Shown here piece after piece: positions 1-8,407 of a DNA stretch of 52,450 nt. The number at the start of each line of letters is the position of its first letter. Positions within the stretch are counted from its first letter, which is position 1. Origin of the DNA: an uncultured Acidobacteriia bacterium (GTDB lineage Bacteria; Acidobacteriota; Terriglobia; Bryobacterales; Bryobacteraceae); contig CAIRSA010000348.1 of the NCBI GenBank assembly GCA_903881085.1, positions 1 to 52,450 of the forward strand, read 5' to 3'. The notes under the pieces are model-generated. The model had not been told where the DNA came from and searched no databases. It was given only the letters and a program-made list of their open reading frames with translations. The translations under genes were made by a program, and so were the position numbers.

Positions 1-147
1 AATCGTTGTTTGTTTGGAAATCGACGCCTTCGACCTTGAAATTCCAGGGGCTTACGAGCGAACGTAACGTCAATGTAACATCGTTACGCCCGCTCCAATT
101 GTTGAAGTATTTCTGTTTACGATTTGAGCCGTAAGAATCTAAAGCGT

Positions 148-1590
148 CTAAGTGAACAATCCGTAGACCGGCTTGCCTTCTACCAGCTTGCGCGGCTGCT
201 TCAGGTCGTTGAGGATCTCCATCTCTGGATCGATGCCCAACGCATGATAGATGGTAGCGACGAGCTCAGTGGGGTGCACGGGGTTGTCAGCTGGTGAGGA
301 GCCCTGCGCGTCGCTCTTGCCGTACATGACGCCGCGCTTGATGCCTGCGCCGGCAATCACGCCGGTGTAGCAATACGGCCAATGATCGCGGCCATCGGGC
401 GAGTTGGTGTTGCCTGAGGTGCTGACGCCCAGTTTCGGGCTGCGCCCGAATTCTCCAATGGCGACAAGCAGCGTGTCTTTGAAGAGGCCGCGTTGATCCA
501 TGTCTTCAATCAACGCCGAGAGGCCGCGGTCGAGTACCGGGCAGTGCAGATTCTTTAGCGGGCCGAAGTTGGCGGCATGCGTATCCCAAGCGTCGACTTC
601 GGGGTTGCCGTTGGCGACTGCGGGCCAGTTGAGCTGCACAAAGCGCGTGCCGGCTTCGATCAGGCGGCGAGTGAGCAGCGCGCCTTGTCCGAAGGTGGTG
701 CGGCCGTAACGGTCGCGGACTTTGTCGTTCTCCTTAGAAAGGTCGAACGCGTCCCTTGCTTTGCCTGAGAGCACCAGGTCATAGGCCTTTTCGTAGTATT
801 CGGTGAGCGCGTAGGAATTGACGGCTTTATCGAGCTCCTTCATGGAACCGTTGATGCCTTTGAGCAGCGTGAAGCGGTCCTTCAATCGCTCGGGCGAAAC
901 TTCAGGGCGCAGCGTCAGATCGTCGAGACGGATCTCTTTATTGGGGTCCTGATACAGGCGGTAAGGATCGTGCGCCTTGCCGAGGAAGCCGGCCGCGCCG
1001 CCTTTGCCGATGACGTTCGATTCCTGCAGCGGGCGTGGCATTTCCACGAACGGCAACATGGGGCCTTCCGGTGGCATCATGCGCGCGATCTGGCAACCCA
1101 TGTGCGGAAAGTCGCGCGGCGACGGCGGCTCAAGCTGGCCTGAAGGAGAGACTTTGTCGGGCGCCCAGCCGGTCATCATCTGATAGATGGCCGCGGTGTG
1201 ATTGAACAGGCCCGCGGGCGTGTAGCTCATCGAACGGATGAGCGTGATCTTATCCATCTGATCGGCGAGCATGGGCATGGTCTCGCTGACCTGGATGCCG
1301 TCCACCTTGGTCTTGATGGCTTTGAATTCGCCACGGATGTTGGCCGGTGCGTCTGGCTTGGGATCCCAGATATCGATGTGGCTGGGGCCGCCTTGCAGGA
1401 ACACGAGCACAACGCTCTTGGCGCGGCCGGAGGTTTTTGGTTCGGACTTCGCGGGCGTTGCCGCGCGCGCCTGCATCGACAGGAAGTCAGGCAGGTTGAG
1501 GCCAATGAGGCCTGCACCGCCAATACGCATCAATTCGCGGCGAGATACACCTTCACATGTCCGCACGGGGCGGCCAGGAATAGAAAGCAT
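148..1590 (-). CDS. DUF1501 secreted protein (Tat signal)
   Basis: This is a 480-residue DUF1501 protein, a family within the alkaline phosphatase/sulfatase-like fold whose biochemical role is unknown. The N-terminus carries a twin-arginine signal (SRRELMRIGGAGLIG, residues about 16-30), so export in folded form is expected. Family hallmarks are visible: DIWDPKPDAP near residue 75, DAWDTHAANFG near 335, GEFGRSPKLG near 380 and GRDHWPYC near 400, in the order usual for DUF1501. It is the last gene of a minus-strand run and starts 21 bases after the pseudouridine synthase stop. Unlike the second DUF1501 gene at 33691, it has no DUF1549/DUF1553 partner next to it inside the window. Family assignment is firm; substrate and reaction are not known. 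Confidence 0.9.
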   Translation of the reverse strand: MLSIPGRPVRTCEGVSRRELMRIGGAGLIGLNLPDFLSMQARAATPAKSEPKTSGRAKSVVLVFLQGGPSHIDIWDPKPDAPANIRGEFKAIKTKVDGIQVSETMPMLADQMDKITLIRSMSYTPAGLFNHTAAIYQMMTGWAPDKVSPSGQLEPPSPRDFPHMGCQIARMMPPEGPMLPFVEMPRPLQESNVIGKGGAAGFLGKAHDPYRLYQDPNKEIRLDDLTLRPEVSPERLKDRFTLLKGINGSMKELDKAVNSYALTEYYEKAYDLVLSGKARDAFDLSKENDKVRDRYGRTTFGQGALLTRRLIEAGTRFVQLNWPAVANGNPEVDAWDTHAANFGPLKNLHCPVLDRGLSALIEDMDQRGLFKDTLLVAIGEFGRSPKLGVSTSGNTNSPDGRDHWPYCYTGVIAGAGIKRGVMYGKSDAQGSSPADNPVHPTELVATIYHALGIDPEMEILNDLKQPRKLVEGKPVYGLFT

Positions 1591-1611
1591 GGTCCTTGTC
1601 TCCTCCGGATA

Positions 1612-3735
1612 TTATATGTCAGTTCTGTTTCGCAAGGCGCGCAGTTCGAATTCACTGAGCTCGCGCCAAGTTCCGATTTCCAGATCGCCGATTGTGATGG
1701 GGCCGATCGATGTGCGGACCAGCTTCAACACTTTGGCATCCAGTGCTTCGATCATGCGGCGCACCTGACGGTTCCGCCCCTCGGTGATAGTGATGTCGAG
1801 GAACGAGTATTTTTCCGTATCTCGAATGCGTGTGACTTCTGCCGGCCGTGTTATGCCGTCCAGCAGTTCGATGCCGTTGCGGAGCTGATCGACTTGTTCC
1901 TCTGTCAGCTTCTTCGACACCTTCACCATGTAGGTCTTGGGCAGATGGGATTCGGGGCTGGTGACGAAGTCGGCGAACTTCGTGTCGTTCGTCAGCATCA
2001 GCAGGCCCGTGGAATCCAGGTCGAGACGGCCCACGGGGACGATGAACTGTTTGATGTCTTTCAGCAGGTCATAGACCGTTGGGCGGCCTTCGGGGTCCTT
2101 CACTGTGGTCAGGTAGCCCTTCGGTTTGTAGAGCAGGACGTAGCGGACCTCTTTGCCATCCACATCGACTGGCTTGCCGTCCATGGTGACTTTGTCATGG
2201 CCGATATCGATCCAGTGGTCGGGCGTTTGAATGATCTTGCCGTTGACCCTGACACGGCCCTGGCCGATCCAGCTGCGCGCGTCGGTACGCGAGCCGAGTC
2301 CGGCTTTGGAGAGCACTCGTTCCAGTGTCTTCTGCGGATCGTGCTCGTGGTCTTCGAATTTTGGCCGCGTCTGGCCCGGGACGCGAGCCTTCGCGGCGAT
2401 CTTCGGGCGCAGAACGCGCGGCGGAATTTCCCCTTCGTAAGGGGCCGGCATGCCTTTGCCTGCGGCGAAGCTATCGCGGCTGGCGCGCTTGGGGCCGTCT
2501 GTTTGCGGGCCTCGCTTGAAGCTGGGTTTGGGCGAGAAGCTGCGCTCTTCGCGGTCGCCGTCGCGCGGACCGCGTTTGAAGGCCGGCTTGTCTCCGAACT
2601 TGCGTGGCGGACGGTCGCCGCTGGGGCGGTCTTCACGCGGGCCACGGGCCGAAGAGGGCCTGGGCGAGAAGCTGCGACCTGCGCTATTGTCGGCGCGCTT
2701 GGCTGCGAACTTGCGAGGCGGGCGGTCGCCTTCCGGGCGGTCATCACGCGGGCCACTCTTGAATGCTGGTTTGTCGCCGAACTTGCGTGGTGGGCGGTCG
2801 CTGCCGGGACGGTCCTCGCGCGGGCCGCTCTTGAATGCCGGCTTGTCGCCATACTTACTCGGTGGCCGGTCTTCACGAGGGCCTCGTGCGTAAGGGGGCT
2901 TGGGAGCGAAACTGCTGCGCTCTTGGCGATCTCCACTGCGCGGGCCGCTCTTGAAGGCGGGCTTGTCGCCATACTTGCTCGGTGGCCGGTCTTCGCGTGG
3001 GCCACGTGCGTTAGGGGGCTTGGGAGCGAAACTGCTGCGCTCTTCGCGATCTCCACTGCGTGGGCCACTCTTGAATGCCGGTTTGTCGCCGTACTTGCTC
3101 GGTGGCCGGTCTTCGCGTGGGCCTCGCGCGTAAGGGGGCTTGGGAGCGAAACTGCTGCGCTCTTCGCGATCTCCACTGCGCGGGCCGCTCTTGAATGCGG
3201 GCTTGTCGCCGAACTTGCTTGGCGGCCGGTCTTCGCGCGGGCCACGGGCGTAGGGAGGCTTAGACGAGAAACCGCGCTTGTCTCCGCCGCCATCGCGCGG
3301 TCCGCTCTTGAACGCGGGCTTATCTCCGAACTTGCGCGGCGGGCGATCGCCAGTGGGACCATCAGCGCGCGGGCCACGATTAAATGCGGGCTTGTCGCCG
3401 TACTTGCTTGGCGGCCGGTCTTCGCGCGCGCCACGTGCGTACGGGGGCTTGGGTGAGAAGCTGCGCTTGTCACCGCCGCTATCGCGCGGACCGCTCTTGA
3501 ACGCGGGCTTATCGCCGAACTTGCGGGGGGGCCTGTCGCTCGAAGGGCGATCTTCACGAGGGCCGCGAGCAAAGCTGGGCTTGGGCGAGAACTTTCCTTC
3601 GGCGCGCGGAGGCGCACTGGTGCGAGGACCGCGCGGTTTCGCGGAGTAGGAGTCCTTGGCAGGCCCCCTGGATTTCGGTCCTGTCTTGAAATTCGATTTG
3701 GACGGCCTACCGGCCGGGGGTTTGTTTTTATTCAC
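1612..3735 (-). CDS. RsuA/RluB-family pseudouridine synthase with long repetitive basic N-terminus
   Basis: The last 240 residues form a normal RsuA/RluB-type pseudouridine synthase that isomerises a uridine in ribosomal RNA. There is an S4 RNA-binding domain (LERVLSKAGLGSRTDARSWI, RVRVNGK) followed by the catalytic domain with YKPKGYLTT, the catalytic aspartate in GRLDLDSTGLLML, and the C-terminal EGRNRQVRRM motif. The first roughly 460 residues are unusual: low-complexity Lys/Arg/Gly/Pro/Ser sequence built from repeated KPAFKSGPR and ARGPREDRPP elements, predicted to be disordered and strongly RNA-binding. I chose GTG at 3735, which overlaps the previous gene's TAA by 8 bases; a TTG at 3750 is the alternative. 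Family members usually have about 240-300 residues, so this one is more than double the usual length. Confidence 0.9.
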   Translation of the reverse strand: MNKNKPPAGRPSKSNFKTGPKSRGPAKDSYSAKPRGPRTSAPPRAEGKFSPKPSFARGPREDRPSSDRPPRKFGDKPAFKSGPRDSGGDKRSFSPKPPYARGAREDRPPSKYGDKPAFNRGPRADGPTGDRPPRKFGDKPAFKSGPRDGGGDKRGFSSKPPYARGPREDRPPSKFGDKPAFKSGPRSGDREERSSFAPKPPYARGPREDRPPSKYGDKPAFKSGPRSGDREERSSFAPKPPNARGPREDRPPSKYGDKPAFKSGPRSGDRQERSSFAPKPPYARGPREDRPPSKYGDKPAFKSGPREDRPGSDRPPRKFGDKPAFKSGPRDDRPEGDRPPRKFAAKRADNSAGRSFSPRPSSARGPREDRPSGDRPPRKFGDKPAFKRGPRDGDREERSFSPKPSFKRGPQTDGPKRASRDSFAAGKGMPAPYEGEIPPRVLRPKIAAKARVPGQTRPKFEDHEHDPQKTLERVLSKAGLGSRTDARSWIGQGRVRVNGKIIQTPDHWIDIGHDKVTMDGKPVDVDGKEVRYVLLYKPKGYLTTVKDPEGRPTVYDLLKDIKQFIVPVGRLDLDSTGLLMLTNDTKFADFVTSPESHLPKTYMVKVSKKLTEEQVDQLRNGIELLDGITRPAEVTRIRDTEKYSFLDITITEGRNRQVRRMIEALDAKVLKLVRTSIGPITIGDLEIGTWRELSEFELRALRNRTDI
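2500..3600 (-). repeat. Imperfect tandem repeats, 120-bp period, inside the pseudouridine synthase gene
   Basis: The best-kept units lie at about 2830-3240, where blocks starting near 2881, 3001 and 3121 are nearly identical at a 120-base spacing (40 codons). Each unit encodes a KYGDKPAFKS / SGDREERSSFAPKPP / ARGPREDRPPS series. Outside this core, shorter and more diverged units of the same words continue to about 2500 and 3600. The near-identity of neighbouring units suggests recent expansion by slippage or unequal exchange. Confidence 0.9.
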
Positions 3736-4339
3736 CTGGATTGAACTCAAATACGTTGGAATTGGCGCGGCCTACGAACTTGCCGTGTCCCATTTGCTTG
3801 CCGCTGGTGGCAAAGAAAACCGCGCCGTCGGTGGATTCACCGGGCGCAAGTTTCATGTTGACGAAGGCGATGGCGCTGGCAGTCGCCGCGGCCTTCAGTT
3901 TCGCTCGTGGCGTCAATGCCAAAGCAGATTGGCGACGCTGTTCGTAGCCGTTTGTGGACATTATGCGGGCCATGCCGTAGACGGCGGACTCGTAGGTCGA
4001 TACAAGTTTCACTACGTCGCCGCTGCGGGCTTTTTCCATCATTTCCGTGACTACCGCGCCAGGCGGAGTGGGGTGCATGACTACGCCCTCGCCCTTCTCA
4101 TACCGGAAATCTTCGACCTTAACCACACAGGGAGTTTTCGAGCCATTGGAGACCACCACCTGCAGAATCGAGTATTCGCGCACGTGCGTCGGCAGGTATG
4201 CAAACATCATCGTAATGCCGTTTCGGGTCAACGTTTGATAATGCAAACCACCTGATTCGAACTCGATTACCTGGGCACCGCTGTTGGCTAGTGCGAGGAA
4301 GAAAAGTACCGGCAGAAGGCCCGGCCGGAAAAAGCGCAT
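3728..4339 (-). CDS. Secreted protein of unknown function
   Basis: About 203 residues. The start is placed at the ATG giving MRFFRPGLLPVLFFLALANS, a clear Sec signal peptide cleaved near ANSGA-Q; an upstream in-frame ATG at 4417 would put an unlikely leader before it and overlap the MscS gene. The mature part looks like a beta-rich domain (VIEFESGGLHYQTLTRNGITM, YSILQVVVSNGS) with a final segment KLAPGESTDGAVFFATSGK. This resembles secreted proteins that describe themselves by a possessive beta-sandwich, but I do not recognise the family. It lies 43 bases after the MscS gene and overlaps the pseudouridine synthase start, so co-transcription is likely. Confidence 0.75.
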   Translation of the reverse strand: MRFFRPGLLPVLFFLALANSGAQVIEFESGGLHYQTLTRNGITMMFAYLPTHVREYSILQVVVSNGSKTPCVVKVEDFRYEKGEGVVMHPTPPGAVVTEMMEKARSGDVVKLVSTYESAVYGMARIMSTNGYEQRRQSALALTPRAKLKAAATASAIAFVNMKLAPGESTDGAVFFATSGKQMGHGKFVGRANSNVFEFNPGE

Positions 4340-4382
4340 ATACACTATTATGCACCAGACTTTGTAAATTGCAGAAAAGTAA

Positions 4383-6113
4383 CTATTTTGGCTGTTGGGA
4401 TTCGTCGTTCGGGCCATGCAGCAGATCGACCATGGAGGCGAATAATTTAGACTTCGTTTCCGCCCGGATCGGGGCGCGCGTAATGTAGCGCACCACTACT
4501 TCCAGGCCTGTCAATGAAGGCTTCAGATCGAGCGAAGGCTTGGCGGAAAAGGCGCGGGTATTGTATTGCTGCGTAACTCGCTGCCAGTCCTGCTCGGCCC
4601 GCGCGGCGTCGGGAGCGGTGATGTCTTCCACCCGCTGGCGGATCTCCTGCGCGCGCCGGTACGGGTTGATACCGGCGGGCAACATCACCGACAACTCGTC
4701 CCATTGCCACTGGCTGGTGGTTGAGAAATTGAAGTAGTGCTGCTCAATGGCGTACTTGTTGTTGAACGATACGCGGCGGCCGGTGGGCTGGCCGGAGTTG
4801 GTCCAGTTACCCATTTCAAGCAACACGGTTTTGATCAGCCCGATCTCGATCACTTCGCCGCCCACGCCTTCGATTTCCACCCAGTCGCCAATGTGCACCC
4901 CATTCTTGCCGATCAGCGCAAACCATCCGAAGAAGGCTACGATATAGTCTTTCAGTACCACGGTGAAGCCGGCGGTGGTAATGCCGATCAGCGTTGACGT
5001 TTGGCTTGGTGGGCCAAACACGACAAGGACGATTAGAAAGCCGCACAGAATCTGCACGGCAATGAGCGAGATGACGCGCAACTGGCGTATGTTGCGCGGG
5101 TCTTTGTGACGGGCAAATGCCTGGCGGAGTCCTTCGATGGTGGCGATGCCTGCCAGCACGATGATCAGGATCATGGCTAGCGAGCGCAGTGTCATATGCG
5201 CGGTGCGGCGCTGCAAGGAGTCGATGGCGGCGCTCCAGCGCTTGTAGACATCGGCCAGTTGCTGCACATCGAGCATGCGTTTGGTGAGCTCGACCTGCGT
5301 TTTTCGCCCGTCGGAAAGATGGCGCAGGCGGGCCACCATGACCTCGGTCTCCTCTTCGTCATCGGTTTCTGCTTTTGGCGCGGACCTCTTGTTCATCAAC
5401 GCATCCAGCGTGTCGTGCTCGCGGTTGAGCGCGGCAGCGCGATTCGCAGCCTGTTGATGGGCGGCATTCACCAGCGCATTGTGGTTGTTCAGAGATAGCC
5501 ACGTAGCGACTTGGCCGAACAAGGAAGCAGGCAATGGCTCGGTGCTGAGCTTCGGCAGTTGCACTTCCTGCACGGCGCGCTGTCGCGATTTCATGGCCCG
5601 TTCCAGCCTGGCGTGGCGGTCGCCCCCCAAAGCCATCAGCGTTTCCTGCGCGGCGGCGAGCTCGTCCTTGTTCAGTGCCAGTTGTGCTTTGGCTAGCTCG
5701 AGTTCTTCCGCGGCATCGTCGTCATTGGCCGCAGCTTTGGTGAGCTTGTCAATTTCTGGTTGTGCGGCTTTGATGCGTCCTTTGATTTCGTTGACGCGAC
5801 CGAGCGCGTCCTTCACTTTTCCGGTGGGTGGGGGCCCAAGTGCGGTGGCTTCGCGCAACGCGCTGGCGTAGGCCACGTCGAGTTCATTGTCGGCCAGGCG
5901 CAGTGCTTCGCGGGCGAGGGACTGCTCATCGCTTTGGTCGGCTGTTGAGGCAAGGTGGCGGGCTGTCTGTAGTAGATGATCGTCAACCAGAGCGGTTGCA
6001 TCGGTGGCGGGGCGCTTCTGCGCCGGGTGATCGGAATCGTTGGTAAGCCAATAGCCCGCGATGCACGCTATGAGCAGAAGGGCGGTGACGATGGAGGTGA
6101 GATGTCGCTTCAA
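4383..6113 (-). CDS. MscS-family mechanosensitive channel with periplasmic coiled-coil domain
   Basis: A 576-residue membrane protein of the MscS superfamily, which opens under membrane tension to release solutes on osmotic downshock. Residues 1-20 are a signal peptide or first helix (SIVTALLLIACIAGYWL). Residues about 40-290 are Ala/Glu/Lys/Arg-rich helical sequence, probably periplasmic coiled coil. Transmembrane helices follow at about 310-330 (LRSLAMILIIVLAGIATI), 345-365 and 370-400. The pore-lining and beta domain region is GITTAGFTVVLKDYIVAFFGW followed by IGDWVEIEGVGGEVIEIGL, the classic MscS signature. The C-terminal alpha/beta domain is short. It heads the four-gene minus-strand run ending with DUF1501. 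Ion selectivity cannot be read from the sequence. Confidence 0.9.
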   Translation of the reverse strand: MKRHLTSIVTALLLIACIAGYWLTNDSDHPAQKRPATDATALVDDHLLQTARHLASTADQSDEQSLAREALRLADNELDVAYASALREATALGPPPTGKVKDALGRVNEIKGRIKAAQPEIDKLTKAAANDDDAAEELELAKAQLALNKDELAAAQETLMALGGDRHARLERAMKSRQRAVQEVQLPKLSTEPLPASLFGQVATWLSLNNHNALVNAAHQQAANRAAALNREHDTLDALMNKRSAPKAETDDEEETEVMVARLRHLSDGRKTQVELTKRMLDVQQLADVYKRWSAAIDSLQRRTAHMTLRSLAMILIIVLAGIATIEGLRQAFARHKDPRNIRQLRVISLIAVQILCGFLIVLVVFGPPSQTSTLIGITTAGFTVVLKDYIVAFFGWFALIGKNGVHIGDWVEIEGVGGEVIEIGLIKTVLLEMGNWTNSGQPTGRRVSFNNKYAIEQHYFNFSTTSQWQWDELSVMLPAGINPYRRAQEIRQRVEDITAPDAARAEQDWQRVTQQYNTRAFSAKPSLDLKPSLTGLEVVVRYITRAPIRAETKSKLFASMVDLLHGPNDESQQPK

Positions 6114-6167
6114 CGGAAGCCTCGTTGGGCAGGGGCGATTTGATGCGCCCCCGCCACGGGGTGAATG

Positions 6168-6548
6168 TTATTTTTTAGCTTCGAAGGGCCGTTCCTGGCC
6201 GCCTTCGCGCGCCGCGGTGCCTTTGAGCGTTCCGCCATCGACGGTGCCATTGAAGACCTGCTTCATGGCTCCGTTGGGTGTCTCCATAGTGACGCTGAAT
6301 TTGAACTTGTTGCCATCGAGCTTGCCTTCCGTCACGTCGGCCTTCATTTCATTGTCGCCAAACATGATGGTGACGGAGCCTTTTATTTTGTCGCCGTCCG
6401 ACTTGAGATCGAACACCTGCTTGATGGTGAACGACTGCCCGTCGCGCTCCATTTTGCGCTCTGAGGTGTACTTGCCGTCGATGCCTTCGGCCAACGCGCT
6501 TCCCGCCATCAGGGCGAGGCAAGCCAGGGTTGTGATGAGAGTTTTCAT
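6168..6548 (-). CDS. Small secreted single-domain protein, paralogous to the GH27 N-terminal domain
   Basis: A 126-residue protein with signal peptide MKTLITTLACLALMAGSALA and a GGAG-like ribosome binding site (GGAGAAACATC) just before the ATG at 6548; an upstream in-frame ATG at 6698 is rejected. The mature domain is a small beta-rich fold: GIDGKYTSERK, QVFDLKSDGDKIKGSVT, GKLDGNKFKFSV, GTVDGGTLKGT. The same word order (substance G-W/Y, VFxLK..DGKIxGS, GKIxGDEFxF, GDTL) occurs in residues 25-107 of the GH27 protein at 41702-43381. The domain is common as a stand-alone secreted protein in Acidobacteriota and Planctomycetes in my experience, with no proven function. It lies 54 bases upstream of the MscS gene. 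Confidence 0.85.
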   Translation of the reverse strand: MKTLITTLACLALMAGSALAEGIDGKYTSERKMERDGQSFTIKQVFDLKSDGDKIKGSVTIMFGDNEMKADVTEGKLDGNKFKFSVTMETPNGAMKQVFNGTVDGGTLKGTAAREGGQERPFEAKK

Positions 6549-6676
6549 GATGTTTCTCCAGTAGCCCGGGTGAAAAAATTTGGTGCGCCCGGCCACTGGC
6601 AGTATAGCAGGGCCGTGCGGGGCGTGGCTTGGCTTAAGTGGGCCGCGTTGCCACACTTGGCCGGTCCCTGCCTGTA

Positions 6677-7159
6677 CTACCTGCCGGCCTGGCTGCACTT
6701 CGCCTCTTTGAAGTTCGAACGTTTGGCGTCGCTGAGGCTCACCGTTTGCCAGGTTGCCGTTTCCGGAGGACAGGCCTTTCTGTAATAGATCCTCTTGTCG
6801 GAGTTGACATAGACCATCTCCTTTGGCCGCTTGGGTTTCGGCGGAGTGGTGTTTTGCTGCGCCCGTACGGAGGTGTTGGCAGGGGTTGGGGTGGTGCCGA
6901 AGGCTCCGCTGTTGCTAGCGGCTCCACTGGGGCCAGAGGCGCCAGCGGAACTGGGTGGGCCGGTTCTGCTAACAGGGGCTCCAGAGGAACTAGTTGAAGT
7001 TGTCCCTGTACCGGTGGTGTTGCCAGTGGTCTTCTTTTTCTTTTTCTTCGTCTTCGTTGTCGTTGTCTGATCAGTAGTTGTCTGGGCAAAGTTAGGATTG
7101 GTAAGGCCTAGACCCAGCAATCCGATAAATGATGCCGCAACTATGAATCGAATCTTCAT
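6677..7159 (-). CDS. Small secreted protein with Lys tract, Ser/Thr/Gly/Pro linker and C-terminal cysteine motif
   Basis: A 160-residue protein with signal peptide MKIRFIVAASFIGLLGLGL...NFAQ. The middle is low complexity: Thr-rich, then seven lysines interrupted once (KTKKKKKK, residues 36-43), then a Ser/Gly/Ala/Pro-rich linker. A short folded tail follows: VYVNSDKRIYYRKACPPETA...ANF-KEAKCSQAGR, holding a K-x-Y-x3-C and a final KxxKC. This tail resembles small extracellular or Ada-like metal-binding modules of the form YH-x-xxC...C seen at the end of many secreted bacterial proteins, but two cysteines only are present. Function is unknown. I am sure of the gene, not of the tail's role. Confidence 0.8.
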   Translation of the reverse strand: MKIRFIVAASFIGLLGLGLTNPNFAQTTTDQTTTTKTKKKKKKTTGNTTGTGTTSTSSSGAPVSRTGPPSSAGASGPSGAASNSGAFGTTPTPANTSVRAQQNTTPPKPKRPKEMVYVNSDKRIYYRKACPPETATWQTVSLSDAKRSNFKEAKCSQAGR

Positions 7160-7678
7160 TCGATACTCCTGTAACTTCTTTCTACTTGCGCTCTATATTA
7201 TTTCACACTTGCTTCTGTATTGCAGGGTGCGTTCGATATTTTGGAAAAGATAGATGTTTACTTGCTCGTTTCTTGCGGGAACAGATCATAGGTAACAGTT
7301 CAGGTGGGGTGCTATCGTGGCGGCAGCGGCGAGGGGACGGTCTGGCCACGGCGAGGGCAAATAATCGCGTTCTTGAGACAGGTGAGTGAACTGCGACCCT
7401 GGACTCGGCAGCGTCGATGCGTGCCGCCTTTCAGAACCCGAGTCCGGCTGGCGTCCACGGTGCTCGCGATACGGTTTTAACGCGATCGATTTTTGGAAGT
7501 CGGAAGGAGTGGCATTGGCGTAAGTACAAGATTATAGTCAAGCCGGGACAAGGTTAAGCATACCTCTGATGAATATGTACAGCACGGTTTGAGTTAGAAG
7601 AAAAATGTGTAGAGTGGCGGCCTTCAACTGTTAGGTTCGCGACACAGAGGGAAGATTGCCCAGATGCAGCGCGGGGAA
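7160..7678. other. 519-base non-coding stretch with one inverted repeat
   Basis: I see no convincing gene here. The first 150 bases are AT-rich and probably carry the promoter of the minus-strand gene at 6677-7159. An inverted repeat with 8-base arms (GGACTCGG at 7401-7408 and CCGAGTCC at 7438-7445) could form a structured RNA or terminator. No T-run follows it. Confidence 0.5.
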
Positions 7679-8407
7679 CTACGGCAGTAACTCAGGCGCC
7701 CAAGCCAACACGTCCAGGCGGTGCGAAAATTGCAGAAGCGGCGGCACATCGGGCAACGGAGTCATTGTGTTTCGAGTGAACTCGCATTGTGCAGGTTGGA
7801 CCGGCCAGGGAATGTGATGAATCTGCGTGCGCCAGATGCGTCCATGGCGGTCATTGGCATATAGGCAATAACGTTCGGTCAGCCACTCCTCGTGCGAGCC
7901 TGGCTCTACACGGAATACAGGGCCTGAAGGCCTGTAGCGGGCGGTGAATTCGGCCGCGGCAGCACCTCGATGCGTGCGGAGGCTGCTGTATTCGATCCAG
8001 TCCGCGTTGTAGCTTAGGCTCATATCGGCGTCGAAGTAGGGCAGGTGAAAGAAGCGGCGGGCGAGGCGCACGGCGATCGGGTTGGCGGCGTCGAGACTGA
8101 AGAAATACACACCGGGCATGCCATCTCGCACCACGTACGTGCGCACATTCAACTCAGCAAAAGCAGATAACCATGGGAGCGCGGGAAGATAGCGCGGACG
8201 AATTCCACTCATGCGAAACGGCACCACGCTGATCCAGGCCTTGCCTTGAAACAGATCGAGATCGAGCGAGGCAGGCACTTGTTCGCGCATTGCCTGCTGG
8301 GAAACAGGCCAGTGCGCAAACAACAGATCATGCCACGACTGCAGCATCACGTGCGGCGCTTTAGGAAGCGGCCAGGGGCGGTGATCAATTTGGCTGAGAA
8401 GCTCCAA
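7679..8407 (-). CDS. DUF2071 (YqjF-like) protein
   Basis: A 242-residue protein of the DUF2071/YqjF family, cytosolic and of unknown function. The family opening is intact: RPWPLPKAPHVMLQSWHDLL, FAHWPV, then DLFQGKAWISVVPFRMSGIR and YVVRDGMPGVYFFSLDAANP. Length is normal for the family. The start at 8407 overlaps the stop of the BNR gene by 23 bases, and translational coupling is likely; an ATG 60 bases further on would cut off the conserved N-terminus. It ends the minus-strand run 10876-7679. The family is sometimes found near stress or redox genes but no activity can be claimed. Confidence 0.9.
   Translation of the reverse strand: MELLSQIDHRPWPLPKAPHVMLQSWHDLLFAHWPVSQQAMREQVPASLDLDLFQGKAWISVVPFRMSGIRPRYLPALPWLSAFAELNVRTYVVRDGMPGVYFFSLDAANPIAVRLARRFFHLPYFDADMSLSYNADWIEYSSLRTHRGAAAAEFTARYRPSGPVFRVEPGSHEEWLTERYCLYANDRHGRIWRTQIHHIPWPVQPAQCEFTRNTMTPLPDVPPLLQFSHRLDVLAWAPELLP

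Noticed and set aside
1..147. A minus-strand frame open from about 150 to the left edge (ending ...KVEGVDFQTNND)
   Set aside because: No start codon or ribosome binding site is seen, it is short, codon use is AT-rich compared with neighbours, and such an open stretch is expected by chance; the sequence is left unannotated.
1198..3456. A 752-codon plus-strand open frame
   Set aside because: It is antisense to the DUF1501 and pseudouridine synthase genes; its low stop density comes from high-GC codon bias and the repeats.
7186..7389. Short plus-strand frame in the 7160-7678 gap
   Set aside because: No ribosome binding site, no similarity words, chance length.
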